Of a stretch of 64,000 bases of DNA, positions 52,040-63,517 are shown piece by piece. How positions within the stretch are numbered: position 1 is the first letter of the stretch; each line of letters begins with the position of its first letter. The notes below the pieces were generated by a model that ran no database searches, had not been told where the DNA came from, and worked only from the letters and a program-made list of their open reading frames with translations. Source of the DNA: DATBJJ01 sp963750915 (GTDB lineage Bacteria; Acidobacteriota; Vicinamibacteria; Vicinamibacterales; 2-12-FULL-66-21); contig CAVVSF010000002.1 in assembly GCA_963750915.1 (NCBI GenBank), positions 682,001 through 746,000 of the forward strand. Reading direction: 5' to 3'. Both the position numbers and the translations under genes were made by a program.

Positions 52040-52858
52040 TCATTGAACCCTGACCTGGCCGGCGCCCGCGCCAGCCGCGGCCATGATCCCGCGCGCGCGG
52101 TCGAGATCGTCCGGCGTATCGACGCCGATCGAGTCGTAGCGCGTCTCCATCACCATGATCCTGATGCCATGTTCGAGCGCCCGCAGCTGCTCGAGCGCCT
52201 CCGATTTCTCGAGCGGAGTCGCCGGCAGCCCGGCGAGCGTCAGCAGGCAGGCACGCGTATAGACGTAGATCCCGACGTGCCGCCACGCCTGCGCCGGTTC
52301 GCCGTCAGGACGCGCGAACGGGATCGGCGCCCGCGAAAAGTAGAGCGCGTAGCCGTCCTGATCGACGACGACCTTGGTGACGTTCGGATTCTCGTGCTCG
52401 CGTCGATCGTCGATACGGCGACGCAGGCTGCTCATCTGCAGCGCCTCGGTCGTCGCGAACGGCGCGATGGCCTCGTCGATCATCGCCGGCTCGATCAGCG
52501 GTTCGTCCCCCTGGACGTTCACGATCAGATCGCTGTCGAGCGTCGCGGCGACTTCGGCGAGGCGGTCGGTGCCGGTGCGATGATCGCGAGAGGTCATGAC
52601 GGCGATGCCGCCGAAGGCGCGCACCGCCGCCGCAATCCGATCGTCGTCGGTGGCGACGATCACCGACGAGACCGACCGCGCGTCGCTCGCCCGGCGATAG
52701 ACGTGCTCGATCATCGGACGCCCCCCGAGAGGCGCGAGAGCCTTGCCAGGGAGACGAGTCGAGTGATATCGCGCCGGGATGACGGCGACAGCTGTGCGAG
52801 AGTGTGTTCTAGAACTGAGCCCGGGGGACGAAACAGGGCGCACGGCAAATCTTACCAC
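52040..52858 (-). CDS. kdsB: CMP-Kdo synthetase
   Basis: Activates Kdo with CTP for LPS inner-core assembly; about 250-272 residues. AVIPARYHSTRLPGKALA, VIVATDDDRI, DLIVNVQGDEPLIEP, YFSRAPIPFAR and the C-terminal DTPDDLDRAR are diagnostic. The start is uncertain: GTG 52858 adds about 20 residues before the family's usual beginning. GTG 52843 is an alternative. First gene of the operon. Confidence 0.93.
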   Translation of the reverse strand: MVRFAVRPVSSPGLSSRTHSRTAVAVIPARYHSTRLPGKALAPLGGRPMIEHVYRRASDARSVSSVIVATDDDRIAAAVRAFGGIAVMTSRDHRTGTDRLAEVAATLDSDLIVNVQGDEPLIEPAMIDEAIAPFATTEALQMSSLRRRIDDRREHENPNVTKVVVDQDGYALYFSRAPIPFARPDGEPAQAWRHVGIYVYTRACLLTLAGLPATPLEKSEALEQLRALEHGIRIMVMETRYDSIGVDTPDDLDRARGIMAAAGAGAGQVRVQ

Positions 52859-53010
52859 AGCTCAATCACCGGAAAGGTTGGCGGTGATGCGCGAAAAGTG
52901 CCGTCAGCCGCGCGTGTTTTGGCGCTTGCCGTCGTGAACGCCGGCGCCGGCCGCGGAGGCTTCGACGGCGGGGGACTGTGGTACCATCCTTCGCAGCTGA
53001 CCTACCCATC

Positions 53011-53547
53011 ATGACGGCCAAACAGGCGGCGGCTTACAGCGGCGGCGGGTTGTTGTTGCTGGCGTGGCTGGCCTCCGCGGCAGGGCTTGCAGTCCGGCAG
53101 CCGCCCGTTCCCGAAGAGCCGTCGCAGCCCGTCGAAACATCCGGGACGGCGGCACTCGCCGACGAGATCCAGGCACAGACCGAGCGACTTCGCGTCCGTC
53201 TCGCGACCGCGCCTGCGCCCACGCCCTCGACGCGCAACCCGTTCACGTACGCGCCGCGCCCCGCGCCAGCACCACCGCGCGTGGCGGCTCGCACGGAAGC
53301 GCCGGCGCCGGTCGAGCCGCTGCTGCCGGCCGAGCCTGCGATCGAGCTCGCCGGCATCGCCGAGGACCTGCAGGGCGACAAGACCATCCGCACGGCGATT
53401 ATCTCGACGCTGAGCGGCGACACGTTTCTCGTGAAAGAAGGGGAATCGATCGCGGGGCGGTATCGCGTCAAGACCGTTGGCGCCGACGCCGTCGAACTGA
53501 TCGATCTTCTGACCGGCGAGGGTCGGCGGCTCACCCTGCGTCACTGA
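53011..53547 (+). CDS. Membrane-anchored protein with C-terminal beta domain, function unknown
   Basis: 178 residues: transmembrane helix (GGGLLLLAWLASAAGLAV), Pro/Ala-rich linker, and a C-terminal domain (IELAGIAEDLQGDKTIRTAI; SGDTFLVKEGESIAGRYRV) that resembles the homology region of GspC/PilP proteins linking inner-membrane machines to secretins. It is divergent from kdsB. A role with the second secretin (8767-10680) is conceivable but unproven. Confidence 0.65.
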   Translation: MTAKQAAAYSGGGLLLLAWLASAAGLAVRQPPVPEEPSQPVETSGTAALADEIQAQTERLRVRLATAPAPTPSTRNPFTYAPRPAPAPPRVAARTEAPAPVEPLLPAEPAIELAGIAEDLQGDKTIRTAIISTLSGDTFLVKEGESIAGRYRVKTVGADAVELIDLLTGEGRRLTLRH

Positions 53548-53607
53548 CGATCGGGCATCGCCTCGCGAGCCCGACGTCAGCGTTCACGCAATTCCACCCT
53601 GAAACAG

Positions 53608-55194
53608 CTAGAGGCGGGCGACCCTGGCTTCGCGTACCGATTCCGCGGCGCGAATCTCGGGCAGCGCCTTCGTCAGGCCGGCATCGTCGGGCGTCGCGTC
53701 GACGCGGACCACGCCGACCGCCCCCGCATCGTCGCGGCCAAGCGCGAAGCTGGCGATGTTGACGCCGTGGCGGCCGAGGATCGAACCCACCTGGCCGATG
53801 ACGCCGGGCTTGTCCGCGTTGCGCAGGACGAGCAGCGTGCCTTCGAGCTGCACCTCGACCTCGACGCCGTCGAGAAGCGTCAGCCGCGGCCGCGCCGGCT
53901 CGAACACCGTGCCTTCCAGCCAGCGTTCGCCAGTGTTGGTGTGGACCTTGACCGAGATGATGTTGGCGAAGTTCCGCGCCCGCGAGCTGTGCGACTCGAC
54001 GATCTCGATCCCGCGCTCGTTCGCGATGTCGCGGGCGTTGACGATCGTCACCGACGACGAGAGCAGCGGCTGAAGCATGCCTGTCACCGCCGCGCTGACG
54101 ATGAGCGAGCTGTTCTGGCCGACCAGCGGGCCGTACAGCCTGACGCTGATGCCTTTGGTCCGGCCCTCGGCCAGCTGAACCCCGAGGGCGCCCATCTGCT
54201 GTGCCAGCGTCAGGTACGGCTGGAGCTTGAGCATCTCTTCCACGCCGACGGCGGGGAAGTTGACCGCGTTCTTGATCACGCCGAGCATCAGGTAGTCGCG
54301 CACGGCGGTGGCCGTCTCCAGGCCGACGAGCTCCTGGGCTTCGGCGGTCGACGCCGCGATGTGAGGCGTCGCGACGACCTGTGGCAGCTGGGCAAGTGCC
54401 CAATCGACCGGCGGCTCCTTCTCGAACACGTCGAGGGCGGCGCCGCCGATGTGCCCGGAGCGGATCGCCTCGGCGAGCGCCGCCTCGTCGATCAGCTCGC
54501 CGCGGGCGGTGTTGACGAGGCGCAGGCCCTTCTTGCAGCGGGCCAGGCGCTCCTTGCCGAACAGATGCCTCGTTTCGGTGGTCGCCGGGATGTGGAGGCT
54601 GATGTAGTCCGCCGTCTGGCAGACGCCATCCAGGCTGAGCAGCCCGATGCCGAGCGCGTTGGCGACTTCCTCGGAGATGAACGGGTCGTGCGCCACCACT
54701 TCCATGCCAAACGCGCGCGCCCGCGCCGCGACCTCCTGGCCGATGCGGCCGAGGCCGACGAGGCCGAGCGTCTTGCCGCGCAGCTCCGCGCCCGATAGCT
54801 TCTTCTTGTCCCACTTGCCCAGTTTCATCGTCGCGTCGGCGGCCGGCACCGAGCGTGCCAGCGACAGCATCAACGCCAAGGCGTGTTCGGCGACGCTGAC
54901 GCTGTTGCCCCCGGGAGCGTTCATGACCAGGATCCCGCGCGCGCTCGCGGCCGCGAGGTCGACGTTGTCGATGCCGGTACCGGCACGGGCAATCACCCGA
55001 AGCTTCGGCGACTTCGCCAGCAGCGCTTCCGTTACCTTCGTGGCGCTGCGGACGATAAGGGCGTCGGCTTGTGCGAGATCGGGGCCGAGGACGTCGGGAG
55101 TCCGGCCGGAGCGGGCGTCGACCGTCCATCCAGTGATGGCGGACAGCAGTTCTACGGCGGAGTCAGGGAGCTGATCGGCGATGACGATGTGCAT
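53608..55194 (-). CDS. serA: D-3-phosphoglycerate dehydrogenase
   Basis: First step of serine synthesis; 528 residues, the long form. Substrate and NAD domains: ARAGTGIDNVDLAAA, LGLVGLGRIGQEVAARARAF, NTARGELIDEAAL and the catalytic His in TPHIAASTAEAQ. An intervening domain and a C-terminal ACT domain (GTLLVLRNADKPGVIGQVGS) suggest serine feedback control. Confidence 0.95.
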   Translation of the reverse strand: MHIVIADQLPDSAVELLSAITGWTVDARSGRTPDVLGPDLAQADALIVRSATKVTEALLAKSPKLRVIARAGTGIDNVDLAAASARGILVMNAPGGNSVSVAEHALALMLSLARSVPAADATMKLGKWDKKKLSGAELRGKTLGLVGLGRIGQEVAARARAFGMEVVAHDPFISEEVANALGIGLLSLDGVCQTADYISLHIPATTETRHLFGKERLARCKKGLRLVNTARGELIDEAALAEAIRSGHIGGAALDVFEKEPPVDWALAQLPQVVATPHIAASTAEAQELVGLETATAVRDYLMLGVIKNAVNFPAVGVEEMLKLQPYLTLAQQMGALGVQLAEGRTKGISVRLYGPLVGQNSSLIVSAAVTGMLQPLLSSSVTIVNARDIANERGIEIVESHSSRARNFANIISVKVHTNTGERWLEGTVFEPARPRLTLLDGVEVEVQLEGTLLVLRNADKPGVIGQVGSILGRHGVNIASFALGRDDAGAVGVVRVDATPDDAGLTKALPEIRAAESVREARVARL

Positions 55195-55219
55195 GAGGGG
55201 AGTCGCAGGAACCTTCAGA

Positions 55220-55225
55220 TATAAT
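55220..55225 (+). promoter_or_regulatory. Candidate -10 box upstream of icd
   Basis: Perfect TATAAT about 175 bases before the icd ATG. The leader contains the small palindrome GCACCATGATGGTGC. On the opposite strand the same site offers TATATC for serA. No clear -35. Confidence 0.4.
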
Positions 55226-55400
55226 GTGCCGTTCCAGTTCGCGCGTGAATCGGTTCCTTCGCACCATGATGGTGCAAACCGCTGGATCGTGCGGATTCAT
55301 GGGGCGCTTTCGAGCGGATCGCTGATCTTTTCCACAACGTTTTCCACAGCTTCTGTGAAGATCCTGTGACGTCACGCTGGTGATGTGACCTAATCCGACC

Positions 55401-56732
55401 ATGCCAAATTTCTCAGATTTGAAGCCGCCGACCACCGGTACCGCAATCACGAAGAAGGACGGGCGTTTGATCGTTCCCGACGATCCTATCATCCCGTTCA
55501 TCGAAGGGGACGGTACGGGACCAGACATTTGGCGCGCCAGCGTGCGCGTGCTCGATGCCGCCGTGGAGAAAGCCTATGGAGGCAAGAGAAAGATCGCCTG
55601 GCTCGAAGTCTATGCCGGCGAAAAAAGCTTCAAGCAGTTCAACAACTGGCTGCCCGACGACACCGTCGAGGCGTTTCGTCACTATCTCGTTGGCATTAAA
55701 GGCCCGCTGACGACGCCGGTGGGCGGCGGCATCCGGTCGCTCAATGTCGCGCTGAGGCAGCTGCTCGATCTCTTCGTCTGCCTCCGGCCGGTGCGCTGGT
55801 ACCAGGGTGTGCCGTCGCCGGTGAAGCACCCCGAGAAGGTCGACATGGTCATCTTCCGAGAGAACACGGAAGACATCTATGCCGGCATCGAATATGCCGC
55901 GGGCACGCCCGAGGCGCAGAAGGTGCTCGACTTCCTCGCGAAGGAGTTCCCGAAGGAGTTCAAGAAGGTTCGTTTCGGGAGCACCCAGGCGGCGCAGGAG
56001 TGGCAGAAGCAGCTCGAAGCCATCGGCGCGCCGGCGCGCGAGGTGGGCGTCCAGGTCGGGGTTGGCTTCAAGCCAATCAGTTATCTCGGCAGCGAGCGCC
56101 TGATCCACAGTGCCATCAGCTACGCCGTCGCCAACCGCCGCAAGAGCGTGACGCTGGTGCACAAGGGCAACATCATGAAGTTCACCGAAGGCGCCTTCCG
56201 CGACTGGGGCTACGAGGTCGCGAAGACGTTCTTCGGCGCCGTCGAGATCGATGGCGGGCCGTGGTGCCGGATCCCGGAAGGAAAGCCCGGCGCCGGCCTC
56301 GTCATCAAGGATGCGATCGCCGACATCACGCTGCAGCAGGTGCTGACCCGGCCCGACGAGTTCGACGTCATCGCCACGCCCAACCTCAACGGCGACTATC
56401 TCTCGGACGCGCTCGCGGCGCAGGTCGGCGGCATCGGCATCGCCCCCGGCGGCAACATCAACTATATAACCGGCCACGCGGTGTTCGAGGCGACGCACGG
56501 GACGGCGCCGAAGTACGCCAACCTGGACAAGGTCAACCCCGGGTCTGTCATTCTCTCCGGCGAGATGATGCTGCGACACCTCGGCTGGGGCGAGGCGGCG
56601 GATCTCGTCGTCAAGGGCATGGACGGCGCGATTGCCGCCAAGCGGGTCACCTATGACTTTGCGCGGTTGATGTCGGGCGCGACTGAACTGAAGACGTCCG
56701 AGTTCGCGGACGCGATGATCGCCAACATGTAA
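55401..56732 (+). CDS. icd: Isocitrate dehydrogenase (NADP-type)
   Basis: Oxidative decarboxylation of isocitrate to 2-oxoglutarate; 443 residues. PFIEGDGTGPDIWRASV, GGGIRSLNVALRQ (Ser equivalent to the phosphorylated Ser113 of E. coli), FRENTEDIYAGIEY, NIMKFTEGAFRDWGY and HGTAPKYANLDKVNPG. The Lys-Tyr pair in the last motif marks NADP use. Confidence 0.95.
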   Translation: MPNFSDLKPPTTGTAITKKDGRLIVPDDPIIPFIEGDGTGPDIWRASVRVLDAAVEKAYGGKRKIAWLEVYAGEKSFKQFNNWLPDDTVEAFRHYLVGIKGPLTTPVGGGIRSLNVALRQLLDLFVCLRPVRWYQGVPSPVKHPEKVDMVIFRENTEDIYAGIEYAAGTPEAQKVLDFLAKEFPKEFKKVRFGSTQAAQEWQKQLEAIGAPAREVGVQVGVGFKPISYLGSERLIHSAISYAVANRRKSVTLVHKGNIMKFTEGAFRDWGYEVAKTFFGAVEIDGGPWCRIPEGKPGAGLVIKDAIADITLQQVLTRPDEFDVIATPNLNGDYLSDALAAQVGGIGIAPGGNINYITGHAVFEATHGTAPKYANLDKVNPGSVILSGEMMLRHLGWGEAADLVVKGMDGAIAAKRVTYDFARLMSGATELKTSEFADAMIANM

Positions 56733-56777
56733 CGTCCGCGGCGTGCGGCAGCTTTCATTTCTCTGAGGGCAGGATTC

Positions 56778-57717
56778 ATGAATCGAAAAGTAACAGTGGT
56801 GGGCGGCGCGGGCGCGGTCGGCGCGACCGTCGCCCGGGCAGTGGCCGACAAGGAACTGGCGGACGTCGTCATCATCGATATCGCGGAGACCAAGGCGGCG
56901 GGCGTCGCGCTCGACATGCTCGAGGCGTGCCCGATTGAAGGCTCGGACTCGCGGGTCGCCGGCTACGGCGCCACGGAAGAGGGCTGGAAGGCCACCGCGG
57001 ACTCCGACGTCGTCGTCATCACGTCGGGCATGCCGCGGAAGCCCGGGATGAGCCGCGACGACCTGCTGAACACCAACTACAAGATCATGCAGCAGGTCAC
57101 CGAGCAGATCGTCAAGTACCTCGCCGAAGACGATCATCGTGCCGGTGGCGAACCCGCTCGACGCGATGTCGCAGGCGGTCTACCGGCTGAGCAAGTTCCC
57201 GCGCGAGCGCGTCATTGGCATGGCCGGCGTCCTCGACTCGGCCCGGATGCGCACGTTCATCGCGATGGAGCTGAACGTGTCGGTCGAGAACATCCACGCC
57301 TTCGTCCTCGGCGGGCACGGCGACACAATGGTGCCGCTGCCGCGGTACTCCACGGTCGCGGGCATTCCCATCACCGAGCTGATGTCGGCGGAGCGCATCG
57401 AGGCCATCAGTAAGCGTACGGCCGACGGCGGCGCCGAGATCACCAAGCTGGTCGGCACGAGCGCCTGGTATGCGCCCGGATCCGCGGCGGCGGAGATGGT
57501 CGAGATCATCCTGAAGGACAAGAAGAAGATCGTGCCGTGCTCGGTGTTCCTGCAGGGCGAGTACGGTATCCGCGACCTGTTCGTCGGCGTCCCGGTCAAG
57601 CTCGGCGCCCGCGGCGTCGAGGAGATCATCCAGATCAAGCTGACGCCGGAAGAGGACGCGGCGCTGAAGAAGTCGGCGGGCGCGGTCAAGGAGCTCGTCG
57701 ACGTGATCAAGGTCTAA
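56778..57717 (+). CDS. mdh: Malate dehydrogenase (LDH-like), frame broken by +1
   Basis: NAD-dependent malate/oxaloacetate conversion. The first frame reads KVTVVGGAGAVGATVARAV, VVIIDI and SGMPRKPGMSRDDLL (two Arg typical of malate specificity). At about 57120-57130 sense moves one base on, to IIVPVANPLDAMSQAVY, GVLDSARMRTFIAMEL, GGHGDTMVPLPRYSTV (catalytic His) and the end at 57717. One base fewer would restore a protein of about 312 residues. Likely an assembly insertion. Confidence 0.88.
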
Positions 57718-57720
57718 GTT

Positions 57721-57768
57721 CTCGGGGTTCGGGGCTCGGGGCTCGGGGTTCGCCGCCGAACCCCGAGC
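57721..57768. terminator. GC hairpin with heptad units between convergent mdh and sdhB
   Basis: Four CTCGGGG/TTCGGGG heptads (57721-57748) lead into a perfect 12-bp stem GCTCGGGGTTCG / CGAACCCCGAGC with a CCGC loop (57741-57768). It sits in the middle of the convergent gap, so it probably stops transcription from both sides. No T-tract. Confidence 0.55.
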
Positions 57769-57781
57769 TTCGGGAACGTCG

Positions 57782-58522
<741 letters not shown>

Positions 58523-58527
58523 GAGTT

Positions 58528-60441
<1,914 letters not shown>

Positions 60442-60462
60442 AGAGATGCGTGGTCCCGGCTG

Positions 60463-61134
60463 TCAGTGCGTGAAATACACCCAGATCGGAATCACCGCCA
60501 GCCCGACGCCGATGAGCAGCGCGAAGGCGATGCCGAGCGCGACCAGGCGCTTCGTGTAGCGCAGATGATCGAGGCCCAGCGACTGGAATGCGCTCGAGAA
60601 CCCGTGCCGCAAGTGCAGCCCGACGAGCAGCGTCGCGACGACGTAGAGCAGGACCCAGAACGGCTGCTGAAATACCTCGATCTCGGTCCGGTAGAGATCG
60701 CGGACGGTCTCGCTGCCGGCCGCCAGGTAGTAGCTGCCGAACTTGAACTGCTTGACGTGAATCACGACGAAGACCATCAGGAACAGGCCCGACGCGATCA
60801 TCGTCGACGACGCGAGGCTCTTGCGGCTGGTGTGCCCGGCCAGCTCTTTCTTGTGATACCGGACCGGCCGGGCTGCCTGGTTCTGCATCCACATCCGGAT
60901 CGTCTTGTAGATGTGCAGCAGGAACACCAGCAGCAGCCCGATCTCGATCGGGATGATCAGCGGGTTCGCGATCAATCGGTGCGAGTACTCGTTGAACAGC
61001 TCCGGGCCGAAGAAGATGATGACGTTCCCCGCCAGGTGCAGGACCATGTAGAGGAACAGCGCGAGCCCGGTGAGGCCGATGAGCAGCTTCGAACCGACGG
61101 AGGAGGAGAAGACCCGGGTGAAGTTCGGCAGCAT
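60463..61134 (-). CDS. sdhC: Succinate dehydrogenase cytochrome b558 subunit
   Basis: Membrane anchor with five predicted helices (for example SKLLIGLTGLALFLYMVLHL and MIASGLFLMVFVVIHV) and haem-ligand His residues within them. Typical of the b558 family, which needs no SdhD. ATG 61134 chosen; an in-frame ATG at 61188 would add 18 residues. Confidence 0.92.
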   Translation of the reverse strand: MLPNFTRVFSSSVGSKLLIGLTGLALFLYMVLHLAGNVIIFFGPELFNEYSHRLIANPLIIPIEIGLLLVFLLHIYKTIRMWMQNQAARPVRYHKKELAGHTSRKSLASSTMIASGLFLMVFVVIHVKQFKFGSYYLAAGSETVRDLYRTEIEVFQQPFWVLLYVVATLLVGLHLRHGFSSAFQSLGLDHLRYTKRLVALGIAFALLIGVGLAVIPIWVYFTH

Positions 61135-61310
61135 GACGGAATCCGAGACGACGATCGACTGATTGTACTTCAGCTGACAGCCGCGCATCGTTCACGGGGC
61201 GCACCCGGCGCCCCGCCATGCGGCCTGCGGATAGCTGCCAGCTCAGTGCGATATGATTGTGCGGTTCCGCGCGCGATTGGCGCGCCACAGTGGACAGTGT
61301 TCAGAGCCTC

Positions 61311-62471
61311 ATGAAAATCCACGAGTATCAAGCCAAGGCCATCCTCGCCGCGCACGGTGTGCCGGTGCCGCAGGGAGAGGTCGTGCTCAACGCCGGTGAA
61401 GCCAGGGCCGCCGCGCAGCGGCTCGGCGGCGGCACGGTCGTCGTCAAGGCGCAGATCCACGCCGGCGGGCGCGGCAAGGGCGGCGGCGTCAAGGTCGTGA
61501 AGAATCCCGACGAGGCCGAGCGCGCCACCGCCGACATCGTCGGCATGCGGCTGGTGACCTACCAGACCGGTCCCGACGGGCAGGTCGTGCAGCGCGTCCT
61601 CATCGAGCAGGGGCTCAAGATCAAACGCGAGCTCTACCTCGGCATCGTCCTCGATCGCGCCAGCGAGAAGCCGGTGCTGATGGTCAGCCAGGAGGGCGGC
61701 GTCGAGATCGAGAAGGTCGCTCACGAGACGCCCGAGCGGATCGTCAAGGAGTTCATTCACCCGGGCGTCGGCCTGTCGGGCTTCCAGACGCGCAAGCTGG
61801 CGTTCGCGCTCGGGCTCAGCGGACCGCAGGTCGCCCAGGCGAGCAAGCTGATGACCGCGGTCTACGAGACCTTCAAGGCCACCGACGCGACGCTCATCGA
61901 GATCAATCCGCTGATCGTCACCGAGGAGGGCAACCTGCTGGCGCTCGACGCCAAGATGAACTTCGACGACAACGCCCTCTACCGCCATCACGACCTCAAG
62001 GACCTGCGCGATCTCGCGGAAGAGGCGCCGCTCGAGGTTGAGGCGTCGAAGTTCTCGCTGAACTACATCAAGCTCGATGGCACCGTCGGCTGCATGGTCA
62101 ATGGCGCCGGCCTGGCGATGGCGACGATGGACATCATCAAGCTGGCGGGCGGCGAGCCGGCCAACTTCCTCGACGTCGGCGGCGGCGCCAATGCCGAGCA
62201 GATCCGCAACGCCTTCAAGATCCTGATGTCGGACAAGAGCGTGAAGGCCGTGCTGATCAACATCTTCGGCGGCATCCTGCGCTGCGACGTCCTCGCCGAG
62301 GGCGTCATCGCCGCGGTCAAGGAACTGGGCGTGCCCGTGCCGATCGTGATCCGGATGGAAGGCACCAACGTCGAGCAGGGCAAGCAGATGCTCAAGGACA
62401 GCGGCCTGAATTTCACGACCGCCGACGCGATGGACGAGGCGGCGCAGAAAGTCGTCGCGCTGGCCAGGTAA
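61311..62471 (+). CDS. sucC: Succinyl-CoA synthetase beta subunit
   Basis: ATP-grasp subunit of 386 residues: MKIHEYQAKAILAAHGVPVP, KAQIHAGGRGKGGGVKV, EINPLIVTEEGNLLALDAK and FLDVGGGANAEQIRNAF. A TATGAT box lies at 61252-61257, about 54 bases upstream. Divergent from sdhC. Confidence 0.96.
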   Translation: MKIHEYQAKAILAAHGVPVPQGEVVLNAGEARAAAQRLGGGTVVVKAQIHAGGRGKGGGVKVVKNPDEAERATADIVGMRLVTYQTGPDGQVVQRVLIEQGLKIKRELYLGIVLDRASEKPVLMVSQEGGVEIEKVAHETPERIVKEFIHPGVGLSGFQTRKLAFALGLSGPQVAQASKLMTAVYETFKATDATLIEINPLIVTEEGNLLALDAKMNFDDNALYRHHDLKDLRDLAEEAPLEVEASKFSLNYIKLDGTVGCMVNGAGLAMATMDIIKLAGGEPANFLDVGGGANAEQIRNAFKILMSDKSVKAVLINIFGGILRCDVLAEGVIAAVKELGVPVPIVIRMEGTNVEQGKQMLKDSGLNFTTADAMDEAAQKVVALAR

Positions 62472-62475
62472 CGTC

Positions 62476-62503
62476 GAGCCCCGAAACCCGAGCCCCGAGA
62501 CCC
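62476..62503 (+). repeat. Heptad units between sucC and sucD
   Basis: Four consecutive 7-base units GAGCCCC, GAAACCC, GAGCCCC, GAGACCC in the 49-base gap. Same GARNCCC pattern as 30504-30517 and, on the other strand, 57721-57748. Confidence 0.6.
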
Positions 62504-62520
62504 GACAGGACTGACAGCAA

Positions 62521-63393
62521 ATGGCCGTACTCATCGACAAATCCACCCGCCTCATCGTGCAGGGCATCACCGGACGCGAGGGCACGTTTCACGCCAAGGC
62601 GGCCGCTGCCTATGGCACCAACGTCGTCGGCGGCGTGACGCCGGGCAAGGGCGGGACGACGCACGAAGGATGGCCGGTATTCGACACCGTCACCGACGCG
62701 GTGCGGGAGACTGGCGCCAACGCGTCGGTCATCTTCGTGCCGCCGCCGTTTGCGGCCGACGCAATCATGGAGGCGGTCGACGCCGAGCTGCCGCTGGCCG
62801 TGTGCATCACCGAAGGAATTCCGACGCTCGACATGATGAAGGCGCTGATGCTGGTGCGCGGGTCGAAGACCCGGCTGATTGGTCCCAACTGTCCGGGCCT
62901 GATCACGGCGGGGCAGGCCAAGGCGGGGATTATCCCCGGGCATATCTGCAAACCGGGACGCGTCGGCATCGTGTCGAAGAGCGGCACGCTGACGTATGAA
63001 GCGATCCACCAGCTGACGCGGCTGGGGCTGGGCCAGACGACGTGCATCGGCATCGGCGGCGATCCGCTGATCGGCACCAGCTTCATCGATGCCCTGACGC
63101 TCTTTGCCGGAGACGCCGATACGGAAGCCGTGGTGATGATCGGCGAGATTGGCGGCACCGCCGAGGAAGAGGCGGCCGCGTTCGTCAGCGAGCATTTCAA
63201 GAAGCCGATCGTCGGCTTCATTGCCGGGCAGACGGCGCCGCCAGGGCGCCGGATGGGCCACGCCGGGGCGATCATTGCCGGAGGAAAAGGCACGGCGGCA
63301 GAGAAGATGGCCGCGTTGACCGCCGCCGGCGTGCGGGTCGTCAAGAGCCCGGCGGACATTGGCGCAGCCGTTCAGGACGCTCTGCGCCCGTAG
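62521..63393 (+). CDS. sucD: Succinyl-CoA synthetase alpha subunit
   Basis: 290 residues: VQGITGREGTFHAKAAAAYG (CoA site), VGIVSKSGTLTYEAIHQLT, IGEIGGTAEEEAAAF and the phosphohistidine in GRRMGHAGAIIAGGKGTA. Confidence 0.97.
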   Translation: MAVLIDKSTRLIVQGITGREGTFHAKAAAAYGTNVVGGVTPGKGGTTHEGWPVFDTVTDAVRETGANASVIFVPPPFAADAIMEAVDAELPLAVCITEGIPTLDMMKALMLVRGSKTRLIGPNCPGLITAGQAKAGIIPGHICKPGRVGIVSKSGTLTYEAIHQLTRLGLGQTTCIGIGGDPLIGTSFIDALTLFAGDADTEAVVMIGEIGGTAEEEAAAFVSEHFKKPIVGFIAGQTAPPGRRMGHAGAIIAGGKGTAAEKMAALTAAGVRVVKSPADIGAAVQDALRP

Positions 63394-63425
63394 AGGGGGC
63401 GCGGGGCCATTTCCCCGTGCCGTCG

Positions 63426-63453
63426 TTACCGTAAGGCTATACGGTGCTATAAT
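63426..63453 (+). promoter_or_regulatory. Candidate promoter for the 2-oxoacid oxidoreductase gene
   Basis: TATAAT at 63448-63453 with a weak -35 (TTACCG, 63426-63431) 16 bases upstream, in an AT-rich patch. The leader to the ATG at 63518 is about 58 bases. Confidence 0.55.
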
Positions 63454-63517
63454 TTCCTGATATCATATATTATTTGCACCGACCAAGAACTCCGCCGCTT
63501 CGCCTCGAAGGAGCTCC

